Made by a program: the position numbers and the translations under genes | Source of the DNA: DTYU01 sp040757355 | GTDB lineage: Bacteria; Bacillota; Desulfotomaculia; Desulfotomaculales; Ammonificaceae | Assembly (NCBI GenBank): GCA_040757355.1 | Contig: JBFLWY010000018.1 | Coordinates: 1 to 52,793 of the forward strand | DNA length: 52,793 bases | Reading direction: 5' to 3' | Shown: positions 7,827-17,811 of the stretch, one piece after another | Position numbering within the stretch: the first letter of the stretch is position 1 | How the letters are laid out: each line of letters begins with the position of its first letter | Notes under the pieces: model-generated | Database searches by the model: none | The model's input: the letters and a program-made list of their open reading frames with translations, nothing else | Told to the model about the DNA's origin: nothing

Positions 7827-8396
7827 GTGGTGGTAAAGGTTGCCGACCTCAAACAGTACCTCTACTGCCCGCGGATCATCTATTTTACGTACGTGGCACC
7901 GGTAGAAAAGAAGGTGACGGCGAAGATGGCAATCGGCAAGGAGGAGCATTTCACTACGGCGCGGTTGGAGGAACGGCGGCGGCTGCGGGCTTACGGACTT
8001 TCTGAAGGTGAACGGCGTTTCAACGCTTATTTCTACTCGGCGCGCCTCGGGCTCGAAGGGGTGCTTGACATGTATGTCGCTACGCCGCGCGGCAACTTCC
8101 CTGTGGATTTCAAGAACGCCTGCCGGGTGGCGCTCAACCATAAGTACCAGTTGGTCGCTTACGCTCTGCTGTTAGAGGACCACTTCGGCCGACCGGTGCG
8201 CGGCGGTTTCATCTACCTTATTCCTTACAAGCGGGCGCACTACATCGAATTAACGCCCGAGGCCCGGCTTTATATGAAGCGGCTCATCGGCGCCGTCCGG
8301 AACCTGGTTGCGCGGGAGCACTTTCCGGAAGTGCCCCGGCGGCGCGGGCGCTGCGTTGACTGCGAGTACCGGAATTACTGCGGGGACGTGGGATAA
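7827..8396 (+). CDS. cas4: CRISPR-associated exonuclease Cas4
   Basis: Cas4 is a RecB-like Fe-S exonuclease that trims prespacers and helps select the PAM side. The 189-residue product shows the nuclease core LEGVLDMYV (Asp), FPVDFKNA (D-x-K) and HKYQLVAYALLLED (Q-x3-Y). The four cluster cysteines are one N-terminal (YLYCPRIIYF) and three C-terminal (RCVDCEYRNYC). The start GTG 7827 follows a G-rich stretch; other nearby GTG/CTG codons are possible. It ends in TAATG, overlapping the start of the next gene by one base, which implies translational coupling. Confidence 0.94.
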   Translation: MVVKVADLKQYLYCPRIIYFTYVAPVEKKVTAKMAIGKEEHFTTARLEERRRLRAYGLSEGERRFNAYFYSARLGLEGVLDMYVATPRGNFPVDFKNACRVALNHKYQLVAYALLLEDHFGRPVRGGFIYLIPYKRAHYIELTPEARLYMKRLIGAVRNLVAREHFPEVPRRRGRCVDCEYRNYCGDVG

Positions 8397-9316
8397 TGTA
8401 CTTTTTCACGGATGAGGAGAAAAAGCACCTGTTGCGCTACCACCTGCCGCGGGCGCGGGAGCGCGGGGTCGCCGAGGAGCTGCGGGGCTGGAACTGGCAC
8501 CAGCCGCCCCTCGAACCCGTTTACCGCAACGTGGTCCTGGCGCTTTACGAAGTAGCCAACGCTTATTGTCCCACCGGGCGTGACGTTTATCTGCGCCGGG
8601 TGCAACGGGAGAAAAGCCGCCCGAACTTGGCGATGCTTCAGGGGACGATCTTCCACACCGTGGTCGCCGACGTGATCGTAGCCGCGAAGCGGGCGATCTA
8701 CGGCGAAGGGGTGGGGAGATACCGCGCGATTGTCGAACGGGTGCAGGACCATCCGCTTTTGCCGCTTGACCCTTGGAAGGAGCAGCTCGCACCGGAAGAG
8801 TTCACGGAAACGGCGGCCAAGGTAGAAATCCTCGCTAACTTCGAAAAAACGCGGGTGTTAGCGCGGCTGCAGGAGATCCTCACCAAGCAGCCGTACATCG
8901 GTGAGGACTCCCTGGTCAGCCTGGCCCTCCCGGTAGTGGTGGAGCAAAAGCTCGACGGCTCCTTCCTGGGCCTGAGCCCCAACCTCAGCACCGACGCCTT
9001 CGTCTTCTGGGAGCCGATGGTCCTCGACCTGAAATTCGACCGGCAGCGGGACTTTCACCGGCTGACCACTGCCGGCTACGCCCTCGTGATGGAGGCGCTC
9101 TACGAGTTCCCGGTGAACCTCGGCTGCACCGTCTACGGCGAATTCCGCGGCGACCGCCTGATCGTGAAAAAGGACATCCACATCATCAGCGACGAACTCC
9201 GCCAGTGGTTCATCGAAACCCGCGACGAAAAGGCCCGCCTGGTAGCGGAGGAGATTGACCCGGGGACGGGGGAGTGCTACGAGACCTGCCCGTACTGGCA
9301 CGTGTGCTATGGGTAA
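8396..9316 (+). CDS. csa1: Csa1-type Cas4-like adaptation protein (type I-A)
   Basis: The 306-residue product matches the Csa1 pattern, a larger Cas4-like nuclease found with type I-A systems that joins Cas1, Cas2 and Cas4 in spacer acquisition. Visible are an N-terminal Cys in VANAYCPTGRDVYLRRV, the nuclease motif MVLDLKFDRQ (D-x-K) followed by LTTAGYALVMEAL, and a C-terminal cluster GECYETCPYWHVCYG. It overlaps cas4 by one base. Its presence points to a I-A-like adaptation module. No cas3, cas5, cas7, cas8 or csa5 gene lies in the window, so effectors would have to be elsewhere. Confidence 0.88.
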   Translation: MYFFTDEEKKHLLRYHLPRARERGVAEELRGWNWHQPPLEPVYRNVVLALYEVANAYCPTGRDVYLRRVQREKSRPNLAMLQGTIFHTVVADVIVAAKRAIYGEGVGRYRAIVERVQDHPLLPLDPWKEQLAPEEFTETAAKVEILANFEKTRVLARLQEILTKQPYIGEDSLVSLALPVVVEQKLDGSFLGLSPNLSTDAFVFWEPMVLDLKFDRQRDFHRLTTAGYALVMEALYEFPVNLGCTVYGEFRGDRLIVKKDIHIISDELRQWFIETRDEKARLVAEEIDPGTGECYETCPYWHVCYG

Positions 9317-9345
9317 CAAGGGATTTTCGATTCGCTTTTTCAAAA

Positions 9346-9376
9346 TTGACTGTTGCTCCCACATCTTTGGTAAAAT
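9346..9376 (+). promoter_or_regulatory. Candidate promoter for the 92-codon gene
   Basis: TTGACT (9346-9351) and TAAAAT (9371-9376) are separated by 19 bases, with a TGG just before the second box that resembles an extended -10. It would start transcription about 95 bases upstream of the GTG at 9479. The long spacer weakens the call. Confidence 0.4.
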
Positions 9377-9478
9377 TAAAGAACGGTGGAAGGGATTACA
9401 TTTATTAACACTTTGTCGAAAACTTCGACTCTTCCAGAATTTTGAGGGCATAACTTTTTTGATCTTAAGAAAGGAACC

Positions 9479-9757
9479 GTGAAAATAGAACCCGTGATTG
9501 AAACGACGATAAACGCACAGACGAAGACCTATCTCAAAGAAGCAGACCTGGCGCGGATGATAAAAAAAATGGAGTTCAATAACGAGTACATCATTCAAAT
9601 ATTCAACTTTTTTACTGACTTACCGCTTCAGGACATAGATCGCTTCATGGCGAGAAATCAATTGGATGACAAGACGCTCAGGGCGTATTACGAAAGGTAC
9701 GTCAAGGAGTTCTATCCCCGGCCCGAGTTGGAGGAGATGCTGCTTGACGTGGATTAA
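9479..9757 (+). CDS. Unrecognised 92-residue protein between csa1 and the CRISPR leader
   Basis: This small acidic, mainly helical protein (KTYLKEADLARMIKKMEF..., then EFYPRPELEEMLLDVD) has no cysteine, no membrane segment and no family I recognise. The GTG start at 9479 follows AAAGGAACC, and a promoter-like pair lies upstream (9346-9376). It sits between csa1 and the leader, the usual place for adaptation accessories, and reads the same way as the cas genes. A role in spacer acquisition or array transcription is therefore possible, but this rests on position only. It could equally be an unrelated small gene caught beside the array. Confidence 0.7.
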   Translation: MKIEPVIETTINAQTKTYLKEADLARMIKKMEFNNEYIIQIFNFFTDLPLQDIDRFMARNQLDDKTLRAYYERYVKEFYPRPELEEMLLDVD

Positions 9758-10087
9758 GCTGTTTGAGTAGCGGAAAATTATGGGGTCTCGAAGGATTTTG
9801 GCGCTTGGCGGCGAAGAAAAGATAACAGGGTTTGGCAGACAGTCGGTTAAATTTTCGAAAATGGGCTGATTGGTTCCTAAAAATGCCAGACACGGGTTAC
9901 TGAGAAAAGGGTCCCAAAAAGTCGAAACAGTTGGGAGAAGAGGTTTTAAGCGGCCCCGCGGTTTTTCGAAAGAGAAGGGGGTTTTTGTGCAAGAAAGGCG
10001 TTTTCGAAAATTTCGCGCTGTAAACGGCGCCGGCGGAAGGCTGAAAGCCTTGGGGCACAAAGGCCGGCAAAAGTAAACGCGGTGGGG
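9758..10087 (+). promoter_or_regulatory. CRISPR leader region
   Basis: These 330 bases lie directly before the first repeat and contain no gene. The palindromic word TTTTCGAAA occurs three times (9853-9861, 9963-9971, 10001-10009), in two cases as the full TTTTCGAAAA. The leader side is set by the repeat's GACTGAAAG end facing away and by the cas genes upstream. The 40 bases next to repeat 1 are GC-rich. The array promoter should lie here, but I could not place -35/-10 boxes with confidence. Confidence 0.65.
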
Positions 10088-13000
10088 GTTGCACCGCTTT
10101 CCCCGATGACAAGGGGACTGAAAGTGGCTTTCCGCCACGGCGTGCTGCCCAAGGCGGAACCGTTGCACCGCTTTCCCCGATGACAAGGGGACTGAAAGTT
10201 TAGACGCCATCGGCAAGGGAATTTCCGGTACAGAAAGTTGCACCGCTTTCCCCGATGACAAGGGGACTGAAAGTTGTGGGCTGGTGCATCAGCCTGCAGC
10301 CGTCTAGCGACGTTGCACCGCTTTCCCCGATGACAAGGGGACTGAAAGGGCGGCTGACCCCCATCAGGTCGGCCGCCTCGGCCACTGGTTGCACCGCTTT
10401 CCCCGATGACAAGGGGACTGAAAGAAACAGTAACTTTATTGGAACAAGAAGAGGGTTAACTGTTGCACCGCTTTCCCCGATGACAAGGGGACTGAAAGAC
10501 TGAGCCCACGTCCTTACAGCAAATCCAGAAGGACGGTTGCACCGCTTTCCCCGATGACAAGGGGACTGAAAGTCCCGGCCTGTTTTATGCCCTCCGGGAA
10601 GGCGTTAACGTTGCACCGCTTTCCCCGATGACAAGGGGACTGAAAGGTACGTGGAGCAATTCGAGGCCATCCGGGGCGAGAACAAAGTTGCACCGCTTTC
10701 CCCGATGACAAGGGGACTGAAAGTGGTTCGCAGGTCCATCCAGGCCGACAGCGTCGGCTTGTTGCACCGCTTTCCCCGATGACAAGGGGACTGAAAGGGC
10801 CAACCGGGTCATTNNNNNNNNNNNNNNNNNNNNNNNNNNNNNNNNNNNNNNNNNNNNNNNNNNNNNNNNNNNNNNNNNNNNNNNNNNNNNNNNNNNNNNN
10901 NNNNNNNNNNNNNGTTGCACCGCTTTCCCCGATGACAAGGGGACTGAAAGTCCTTTTACGTAAATTTAAGAAGAAGGGGGAGGAAATTCGTTGCACCGCT
11001 TTCCCCGATGACAAGGGGACTGAAAGATCAACAAGGCGCAGAACTTGCGCCCGGGAATGGTTTTGTTGCACCGCTTTCCCCGATGACAAGGGGACTGAAA
11101 GAAAGATCCTGTTTAAGCTCCCGGAGCAACCCCGGCACGTTGCACCGCTTTCCCCGATGACAAGGGGACTGAAAGTTCTTGATGGCGGTCTTTAAGACAG
11201 CCACGATTTCGTCGTTGCACCGCTTTCCCCGATGACAAGGGGACTGAAAGCGATGTACCTTTCCGGGGTGAAGGGCGGTACGAGCTCGTTGCACCGCTTT
11301 CCCCGATGACAAGGGGACTGAAAGTAGCTCAGGAGGTAAATGTCTGAGACTAGCCCCGCCGTTGCACCGCTTTCCCCGATGACAAGGGGACTGAAAGTTC
11401 ACCGCCAGAACGGCGCGATAGCCCTTTATCGCGGTTGCACCGCTTTCCCCGATGACAAGGGGACTGAAAGTTAAGCGATTCCTACAAGTACCACCACGGT
11501 AAAACTCGGGTTGCACCGCTTTCCCCGATGACAAGGGGACTGAAAGGGCGTCACCTTCAGGTATCCCTGCTTCGCCCAAGCTTGGTTGCACCGCTTTCCC
11601 CGATGACAAGGGGACTGAAAGTCGCCCGGTCGGCGAGCGAAACCGTCTGGTCGTCCGAGTTGCACCGCTTTCCCCGATGACAAGGGGACTGAAAGGCACT
11701 ACCGGGGTGTGTGTCCCGTCGGTGATTGTAGTTGCACCGCTTTCCCCGATGACAAGGGGACTGAAAGGGCCGTGGGAAGCCACCGTCGGAATCTCGCGGT
11801 CGCTGGAGTTGCACCGCTTTCCCCGATGACAAGGGGACTGAAAGTAAAATGCAGCGCGTTCCCCGCCGTCCACGCCCCAGTAGTTGCACCGCTTTCCCCG
11901 ATGACAAGGGGACTGAAAGTTCCTTGCAACCACGCTTGAAAAGCCCCGTTGTCGAAGGTTGCACCGCTTTCCCCGATGACAAGGGGACTGAAAGTACCTG
12001 GCTGTGGTGCCGGATATCGTAGCAGGTGGTGTTGCACCGCTTTCCCCGATGACAAGGGGACTGAAAGTTTATAACTACATTTTCAATCTTAATATACGGT
12101 TGTGAGTTGCACCGCTTTCCCCGATGACAAGGGGACTGAAAGTCCACGCGGCAAAACGGCCTTCTCCGGTGCTTCGACAGTTGCACCGCTTTCCCCGATG
12201 ACAAGGGGACTGAAAGTCCTTATTGGCGTGGACGGCAAGCCGGAAGACGTAGTGTTGCACCGCTTTCCCCGATGACAAGGGGACTGAAAGGGCCGCAGTT
12301 CATACACTTCAGCCGCTGATACTCATGTTGCACCGCTTTCCCCGATGACAAGGGGACTGAAAGTGAGGCGGTAAAGCAGGCCGGTTGGCTCAAGTCCCGG
12401 TGTTGCACCGCTTTCCCCGATGACAAGGGGACTGAAAGTCGGCCATAAATCTGAGAACAGGGTTCCCGCCGTGCGTTGCACCGCTTTCCCCGATGACAAG
12501 GGGACTGAAAGGAGGAAACAACCGCCAGGCCGTGTTCTGCAATCCACGTTGCACCGCTTTCCCCGATGACAAGGGGACTGAAAGAGAGCGAATGGCAATA
12601 CTTAGCCATCAAGCCGCTTTAAGTTGCACCGCTTTCCCCGATGACAAGGGGACTGAAAGGGGCACCTTCCTAGTGCAGAAGGTGACCATCACCCCCAGTT
12701 GCACCGCTTTCCCCGATGACAAGGGGACTGAAAGTGCAGGGCGGGGACGGAGTTTACGAGCACATCATCGTGTTGCACCGCTTTCCCCGATGACAAGGGG
12801 ACTGAAAGCAACAACGCCCACGGTCACTATTTCGTCGCTGACGTTGCACCGCTTTCCCCGATGACAAGGGGACTGAAAGTCCTCTCCTGCGGGGCGCGGC
12901 TCCAACCACCGCACGTGTTGCACCGCTTTCCCCGATGACAAGGGGACTGAAAGATCATTGAGGAGCGGCTTGACGAGTGGGTAGAGAAAGTTGCACCGCT

Positions 13001-14806
13001 TTCCCCGATGACAAGGGGACTGAAAGGCCCGACGAAGCCGCAGAATTAATTGAACATTACAAGTTGCACCGCTTTCCCCGATGACAAGGGGACTGAAAGA
13101 AGTGCTTTGTGCATGATTGCAAAGTGTTGCAGAAGAGTTGCACCGCTTTCCCCGATGACAAGGGGACTGAAAGCACTTGGAATGTCCGCCTGATTCAGTC
13201 TCGCCGCAGTTGCACCGCTTTCCCCGATGACAAGGGGACTGAAAGGGTTCTGTTCCGGTGCGTTTTGCGTTAAAGTGGGTAGTTGCACCGCTTTCCCCGA
13301 TGACAAGGGGACTGAAATGCTGCTAAAACGGTAGAGGAATATTACGGTCCTGCTGTTGCACCGCTTTCCCCGATGACAAGGGGACTGAAATGCGGCGCCG
13401 GCGGCAAGTCCTGGGCGGTCAAAAAGGGGTTGCACCGCTTTCCCCGATGACAAGGGGACTGAAATCACACTCTACGTCATCACCCGGGAGCAGGTCGACG
13501 CCGGTTGCACCGCTTTCCCCGATGACAAGGGGACTGAAATTCATCGCCGCCCAGGCTTTCCCTGGCCGCGTAGTAGTTGCACCGCTTTCCCCGATGACAA
13601 GGGGACTGAAATAAGTACGTCTGCTCCAGCCTGGTCTACCGGGCGACCGGTGTTGCACCGCTTTCCCCGATGACAAGGGGACTGAAATAGCAGCACGGGT
13701 CGGGTTCTCTCCCTGCCTCACGCTCTGTTGCACCGCTTTCCCCGATGACAAGGGGACTGAAATTGCCCCTGGCGCGGCGTGTGCAACCCCAGTTCCGTCA
13801 GTTGCACCGCTTTCCCCGATGACAAGGGGACTGAAATGAAATCCCGGCAAGCCGGTAGATACCGGCGGAAAGGAGTTGCACCGCTTTCCCCGATGACAAG
13901 GGGACTGAAATGGTCGGGGTGGCCGGGGTCATTGGGGAGGTGCTTACGGTTGCACCGCTTTCCCCGATGACAAGGGGACTGAAATAGAACAAGCTATGGG
14001 TGGAATACCGGACGGGCCGGGTGTTGCACCGCTTTCCCCGATGACAAGGGGACTGAAATTCGAGGAAGTACTTAAGCGGTGCCGCGAGGAATTTGGCGTT
14101 GCACCGCTTTCCCCGATGACAAGGGGACTGAAATAGTATTTGCAAGCACTTCCGGCTTCGGCGCTCGACGAATGTTGCACCGCTTTCCCCGATGACAAGG
14201 GGACTGAAATGGACGTGCTCTTCACCCGCCACGGCTTCGACCTTGTAGGTTGCACCGCTTTCCCCGATGACAAGGGGACTGAAATGCAAAGCCTTGGCGC
14301 TCTAAGGCTGAGAAGACTTCGGTTGCACCGCTTTCCCCGATGACAAGGGGACTGAAATGTCGGCTGCTCCTGCTTTTCAGACGCCGGCTGCGCGTCGTTG
14401 CACCGCTTTCCCCGATGACAAGGGGACTGAAATGCCGGCGCCAGGTTGCGCCGGGAAGAGGGCAACCCGACAGTTGCACCGCTTTCCCCGATGACAAGGG
14501 GACTGAAATAGAAAGGAGCAGAAGACCGCGGCGGCGGTAAACAGGAGTTGCACCGCTTTCCCCGATGACAAGGGGACTGAAATGAAAGGGGGCCAAGGTC
14601 ATCATAACCAACATGAGGCTGTTGCACCGCTTTCCCCGATGACAAGGGGACTGAAATGCGGCCTCAGGCCAGGGAGGAGCCCCGGCAGGCTCCGTGTTGC
14701 ACCGCTTTCCCCGATGACAAGGGGACTGAAATCTGTGTTCTGCGTCTTCTGCCTGCTTCTGGGCCTCGCGTTGCACCGCTTTCCCCGATGACAAGGGGAC
14801 TGAAAG
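10088..14806 (+). CRISPR. CRISPR array, 63 visible 37-base repeats
   Basis: The repeat begins GTTGCACCGCTTTCCCC and ends GACAAGGGGACTGAAAG, 37 bases. Inner CCCC/GGGG segments could form a short hairpin. Unit length averages about 74, giving spacers of roughly 35-39. The first repeat is 10088-10124 and the last 14770-14806. Counting from the leader, repeats 1-42 end in GAAAG, 20 repeats (about 13281-14732) end in GAAAT, and the terminal repeat again ends in GAAAG. A run of 100 N at 10814-10913 interrupts the array after visible repeat 10, so the true repeat number is unknown. I saw no identical spacers by eye. Leader is on the left, so newest spacers are near 10125. Confidence 0.99.
10814..10913. 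other. Assembly gap inside the CRISPR array
   Basis: Exactly 100 N lie in the spacer after visible repeat 10, followed at once by an intact repeat at 10914. A round 100 is a typical scaffold placeholder, so the missing length is unknown and further repeats may be hidden. Confidence 0.95.
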
Positions 14807-14835
14807 AAGAGAACTGGGTGGGGAGGAGAGGACTC

Positions 14836-15960
14836 ATGGTGGAGCTGTTGTTCACACCGTTCGCGCTCGGCCCGTTGCGGCTGGCCAACCGGGTGGTGGC
14901 GCTGCCGATGTATCTTGCCTATGCCACCCGAGAAGGCTCGGTGAGCAGGCTGTTGGAGGAGCATTACCGGGAGTTGGGCGCCTCGGGGGCGGCCATGGTA
15001 ATTACCGAGCACGTGGGCGTGCGGGCCGACGGTCTGGGCGCGTGCATGCTGCGCCTGGACCACGACCGGTACGTGCCGGAACTGGCCCGGGTGGCGCGAG
15101 CCATCAAGGAAGGCGGGGCCCTGGCCGGGGCCCAGATCAACCACCTGGGACGCTACGCCGCGGTGGCGTCGCCGGTCAGCGCCTCGGCCCTGCCGCCCAC
15201 CTGGCCCGGGGGGCCGCCCGTGCGGGGGTTGGCGAAAGAGGAACTGCCCCAGATGGTCGCAGCCTACGCGGCGGCCGCACGCAGGGTACGGGAGGCAGGT
15301 TTCGACCTGGTGGAAATCCACGGCGGCATGGCCTACCTCCTGATGCAGTTCCTGTCGCCACGCACGAATCGTCGGGAGGACGAGTACGGCGGGCCCCTGG
15401 AAAACCGCGCCCGCTTTTGCCTGGAAGTGCTGCGCGCCGTGAAGCAAGCCGTGGGACCGGACTTTCCGGTGGGCTACCGGTTCCTGGCCGACGAGTGGCT
15501 CCCGGACGGCTTCAAGCTTGAGGAGGCCCTGGTTTTCGCCCGCATGCTGGCCGCCGAGGGTGTGGCCTACCTCTCGGTGATGGGCGGGTGCTACGATTCC
15601 ATGGCCCTACCGGAGGTGGCGGAGCGCTCCGCGCAGCCGGCCTACATGGCGGACCTGGCGGCCGCTGTCAAGGGGGCGGTGCCGGAGATGCCGGTCATCG
15701 CCGCCGGGCGGCTGGCCACGCCGGAAATCGCGGGCCGCGTGCTGGCGGAACAAAAGGCGGACCTGGTGGGTCTGGCCAGGGTTATCCTGGCGGACCGGGA
15801 CTGGGTGCGGAAGGCGCAACGCGGCGAACCCGTGGTCACGTGCGACCCGGGGTGTGTTGTGTGCGAGAAACGGGTGTCAAAAACTCTGCCGGCAATCTGC
15901 CCGCGCTGGCCCAAGGAACGCCAGCGAAAGTGGCACGAGTTGGCGCAGGGAGCAAAGTAG
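14836..15960 (+). CDS. Old-yellow-enzyme family NADH:flavin oxidoreductase (barrel only)
   Basis: The 374-residue product is an FMN-binding TIM-barrel ene-reductase of the OYE / 2,4-dienoyl-CoA reductase type. Visible are LFTPFALGPLRLANRVV at the N-terminus, INHLGR, the signature FLSPRTNRREDEYGGPLENR and the C-terminal phosphate site VIAAGRL...DLVGLARVILADRDW. The tail CDPGCVVC...C fits a 4Fe-4S site as in dienoyl-CoA reductases, but the FAD/NADPH domain is absent. The usual HGAHGYL substrate-binding motif reads HGGMAYL, losing the second His. The start is ATG 14836 after GGGAGGAGAGG. It begins 29 bases beyond the last CRISPR repeat, so it has little room for its own promoter. Confidence 0.88.
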   Translation: MVELLFTPFALGPLRLANRVVALPMYLAYATREGSVSRLLEEHYRELGASGAAMVITEHVGVRADGLGACMLRLDHDRYVPELARVARAIKEGGALAGAQINHLGRYAAVASPVSASALPPTWPGGPPVRGLAKEELPQMVAAYAAAARRVREAGFDLVEIHGGMAYLLMQFLSPRTNRREDEYGGPLENRARFCLEVLRAVKQAVGPDFPVGYRFLADEWLPDGFKLEEALVFARMLAAEGVAYLSVMGGCYDSMALPEVAERSAQPAYMADLAAAVKGAVPEMPVIAAGRLATPEIAGRVLAEQKADLVGLARVILADRDWVRKAQRGEPVVTCDPGCVVCEKRVSKTLPAICPRWPKERQRKWHELAQGAK

Positions 15961-16110
15961 GGGGCCTACGCGGCCGGTTTTCTTTCTCGGCCAGCCAATT
16001 AGAGCGGATGCAGGTCAGGGTTGCCGGTTTTACTTTCCCGAGTAAAGTGCACGTGACCCTCAGGACCTGCAGTTCCCGTTATCAGGCTTCCAGTAGCAGG
16101 TCTCCCCCTT

Positions 16111-17499
16111 TTACCCGGCCAGTTTTTCCAGGCTGACCAGCATGCGTTTCAACATCACCACAGCCTCCGCTCTGGTTGCGTTCTCCTTTGGTGCAAACCT
16201 GCTGCCGCCCCGGCCTTTAAGCAGGCCCTCTTGCACGGCGGCTGCCGCTGCCTGCCGGGCCCATGCGCCGATCCGGGCTTGATCGGTAAACTGCGCCAAC
16301 GAACTCTCGACGTCGGAAACCGCCACCTGCTTCCCACTTTTGGTGAGTCCCCGGAGCACCATAGCGGCGAGTTCCTCTCTGGTGATGTACGTGTTAGGTT
16401 TAAACCTGCCGTCGGAGTAGCCCGATACAAGGCCGTTGGCGTAAGCTGTTTCGACGGCCCTGTAGTACCAAGCCCCGCTGTATACATCCTTAAAGTACTT
16501 CTGCGCCGGCTGGGTTTCCTCTATTCCCAATGCCCGTATCAGGAAGGCGGCGAACTGGGCCCGCGTCACCCGTCCCTCGGGATCAAACTTATCGTTGCCG
16601 ATGCCCTTGGCAATGCCCTGGCCTGCCATGATCTCGATATCATCCTGCGCCCAGTATCCTGTAATATCGCTAAACGTTACCCGCGGGTAAACAATGAAGT
16701 TACTCGTTGCTTGGGCAAGCTCGGTTCCGTCTTCCTTCATCACCTTCACGCGGACCGTATACAGGCCGTCAGGAAGATCGCCAAGCATCAAACTCGCTTT
16801 CAGTTCGCGGGACATGGTCGGTATAACATTTGCGGCAGTCAGCGGTATAGCGCCGGCTGCCAGCGTCTCGCCCCTGACATTGGCAATCCTGATTTCGCCT
16901 TTCACTTTGTAATGGTGGTTGCCTGTGTTCTTAAAAACGGCTACTACGTCAACCGGCTTGCCCTTGGCGACGCTGCCGACACTAAATTCGGTAATTTCAC
17001 CGGTATGGACAAGGGCGGTGCCTTTGATCGTCAGCTTGACGGGTATGGTTACTCCTTGGGCGATCGTCAACATTCCGTCTCCGGAAGGCACCGTGAAAAC
17101 CCTGATCACCGCGTACCGTCCGCCTGCGCCGACACTGGACGGGACGTTTATAGAGGCGTACACCGTCTGGGTTGTCCCGGGTTGAACACGGATAGAACTT
17201 CTGTCCAGGGTGATAAAACTACGCGCTGAATAGGGGCTCGTATCCTGGTCCGGCGGAAGACCTTTCGTAACGCCGTCAAGCTGCTGGCCCAAACCTTCGA
17301 CCTTAACCTGCATATCGGTGGCAACGTCGTCCGGCGCCAAACTTACGAGTATGGTGTGCTGGCAGCTCTCACCGGGGGACACCTCTTTGTCGACGACGGC
17401 GCCGCCGACGCTTAAGGTTGCGTATGCCGGGCTTGGAAAGGCCGCCAGGAGAGCCAAAGAAAACAAAACCGCAAGCCTGATAATCGTCTTTCTTATCAT
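16111..17499 (-). CDS. Exported SLH-domain surface protein
   Basis: The 462-residue product starts MIRKTIIRLAVLFSLALLAAFPSPAYA, a clear signal peptide. ATG 17499 follows a G-rich ribosome site, and the longer upstream frame is not needed. The middle is a beta-rich region (about 30-290) resembling immunoglobulin-like surface domains. Three S-layer-homology repeats follow: FSDITGYWAQDDIEIM, YFKDVYSGAWYYRAVETAY and QFTDQARIGAWARQAAAAAV, each with the later VTRAQFAAFLIRAL-type segment. SLH repeats bind pyruvylated cell-wall polymer, so the protein should be on the cell surface. It converges on the oxidoreductase gene. The ligand or role of the N-terminal domain is unknown. Confidence 0.88.
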   Translation of the reverse strand: MIRKTIIRLAVLFSLALLAAFPSPAYATLSVGGAVVDKEVSPGESCQHTILVSLAPDDVATDMQVKVEGLGQQLDGVTKGLPPDQDTSPYSARSFITLDRSSIRVQPGTTQTVYASINVPSSVGAGGRYAVIRVFTVPSGDGMLTIAQGVTIPVKLTIKGTALVHTGEITEFSVGSVAKGKPVDVVAVFKNTGNHHYKVKGEIRIANVRGETLAAGAIPLTAANVIPTMSRELKASLMLGDLPDGLYTVRVKVMKEDGTELAQATSNFIVYPRVTFSDITGYWAQDDIEIMAGQGIAKGIGNDKFDPEGRVTRAQFAAFLIRALGIEETQPAQKYFKDVYSGAWYYRAVETAYANGLVSGYSDGRFKPNTYITREELAAMVLRGLTKSGKQVAVSDVESSLAQFTDQARIGAWARQAAAAAVQEGLLKGRGGSRFAPKENATRAEAVVMLKRMLVSLEKLAG

Positions 17500-17811
17500 C
17501 CTACCCCCCGCAAAAATAGCTGGTTTACCTCGCAGCCGCCGGGCAGCAAGAAAAGGCACCGCCTTGAAAAGCAAATAACATCCTTTTCCCAGGGAAGGGT
17601 TATCCGTCCTTTATGACCCATATCCGCCAACTGGACTAACAGGTCCGGTCTGTGAAACCATGGAATCCCCCCGAAAATAGATGTTACAAGCCAGTACAAG
17701 GATGCTAACTGCGGAAATCAGCTTCCTCTTGCCGTCCTGGTTTTGGTATTGGTCAGCACCTAATGTTAATCGATGACGGTCCGTTCTTTGTGCGAGACTA
17801 TTGGTTGGCGC

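Noticed and set aside
10200..14645. Many minus-strand open frames with repeated SPLVIGESGAT, FQSPCHRGKRCN and SVPLSSGKAVQ segments
   Set aside because: These are the three reading frames of the CRISPR repeat read through spacers; none has a ribosome site or protein-like composition.
14656..14835. Longer start of the oxidoreductase gene inside the CRISPR array
   Set aside because: The extra residues are translated repeats and spacers; ATG 14836 has the ribosome site and the family's normal N-terminus.
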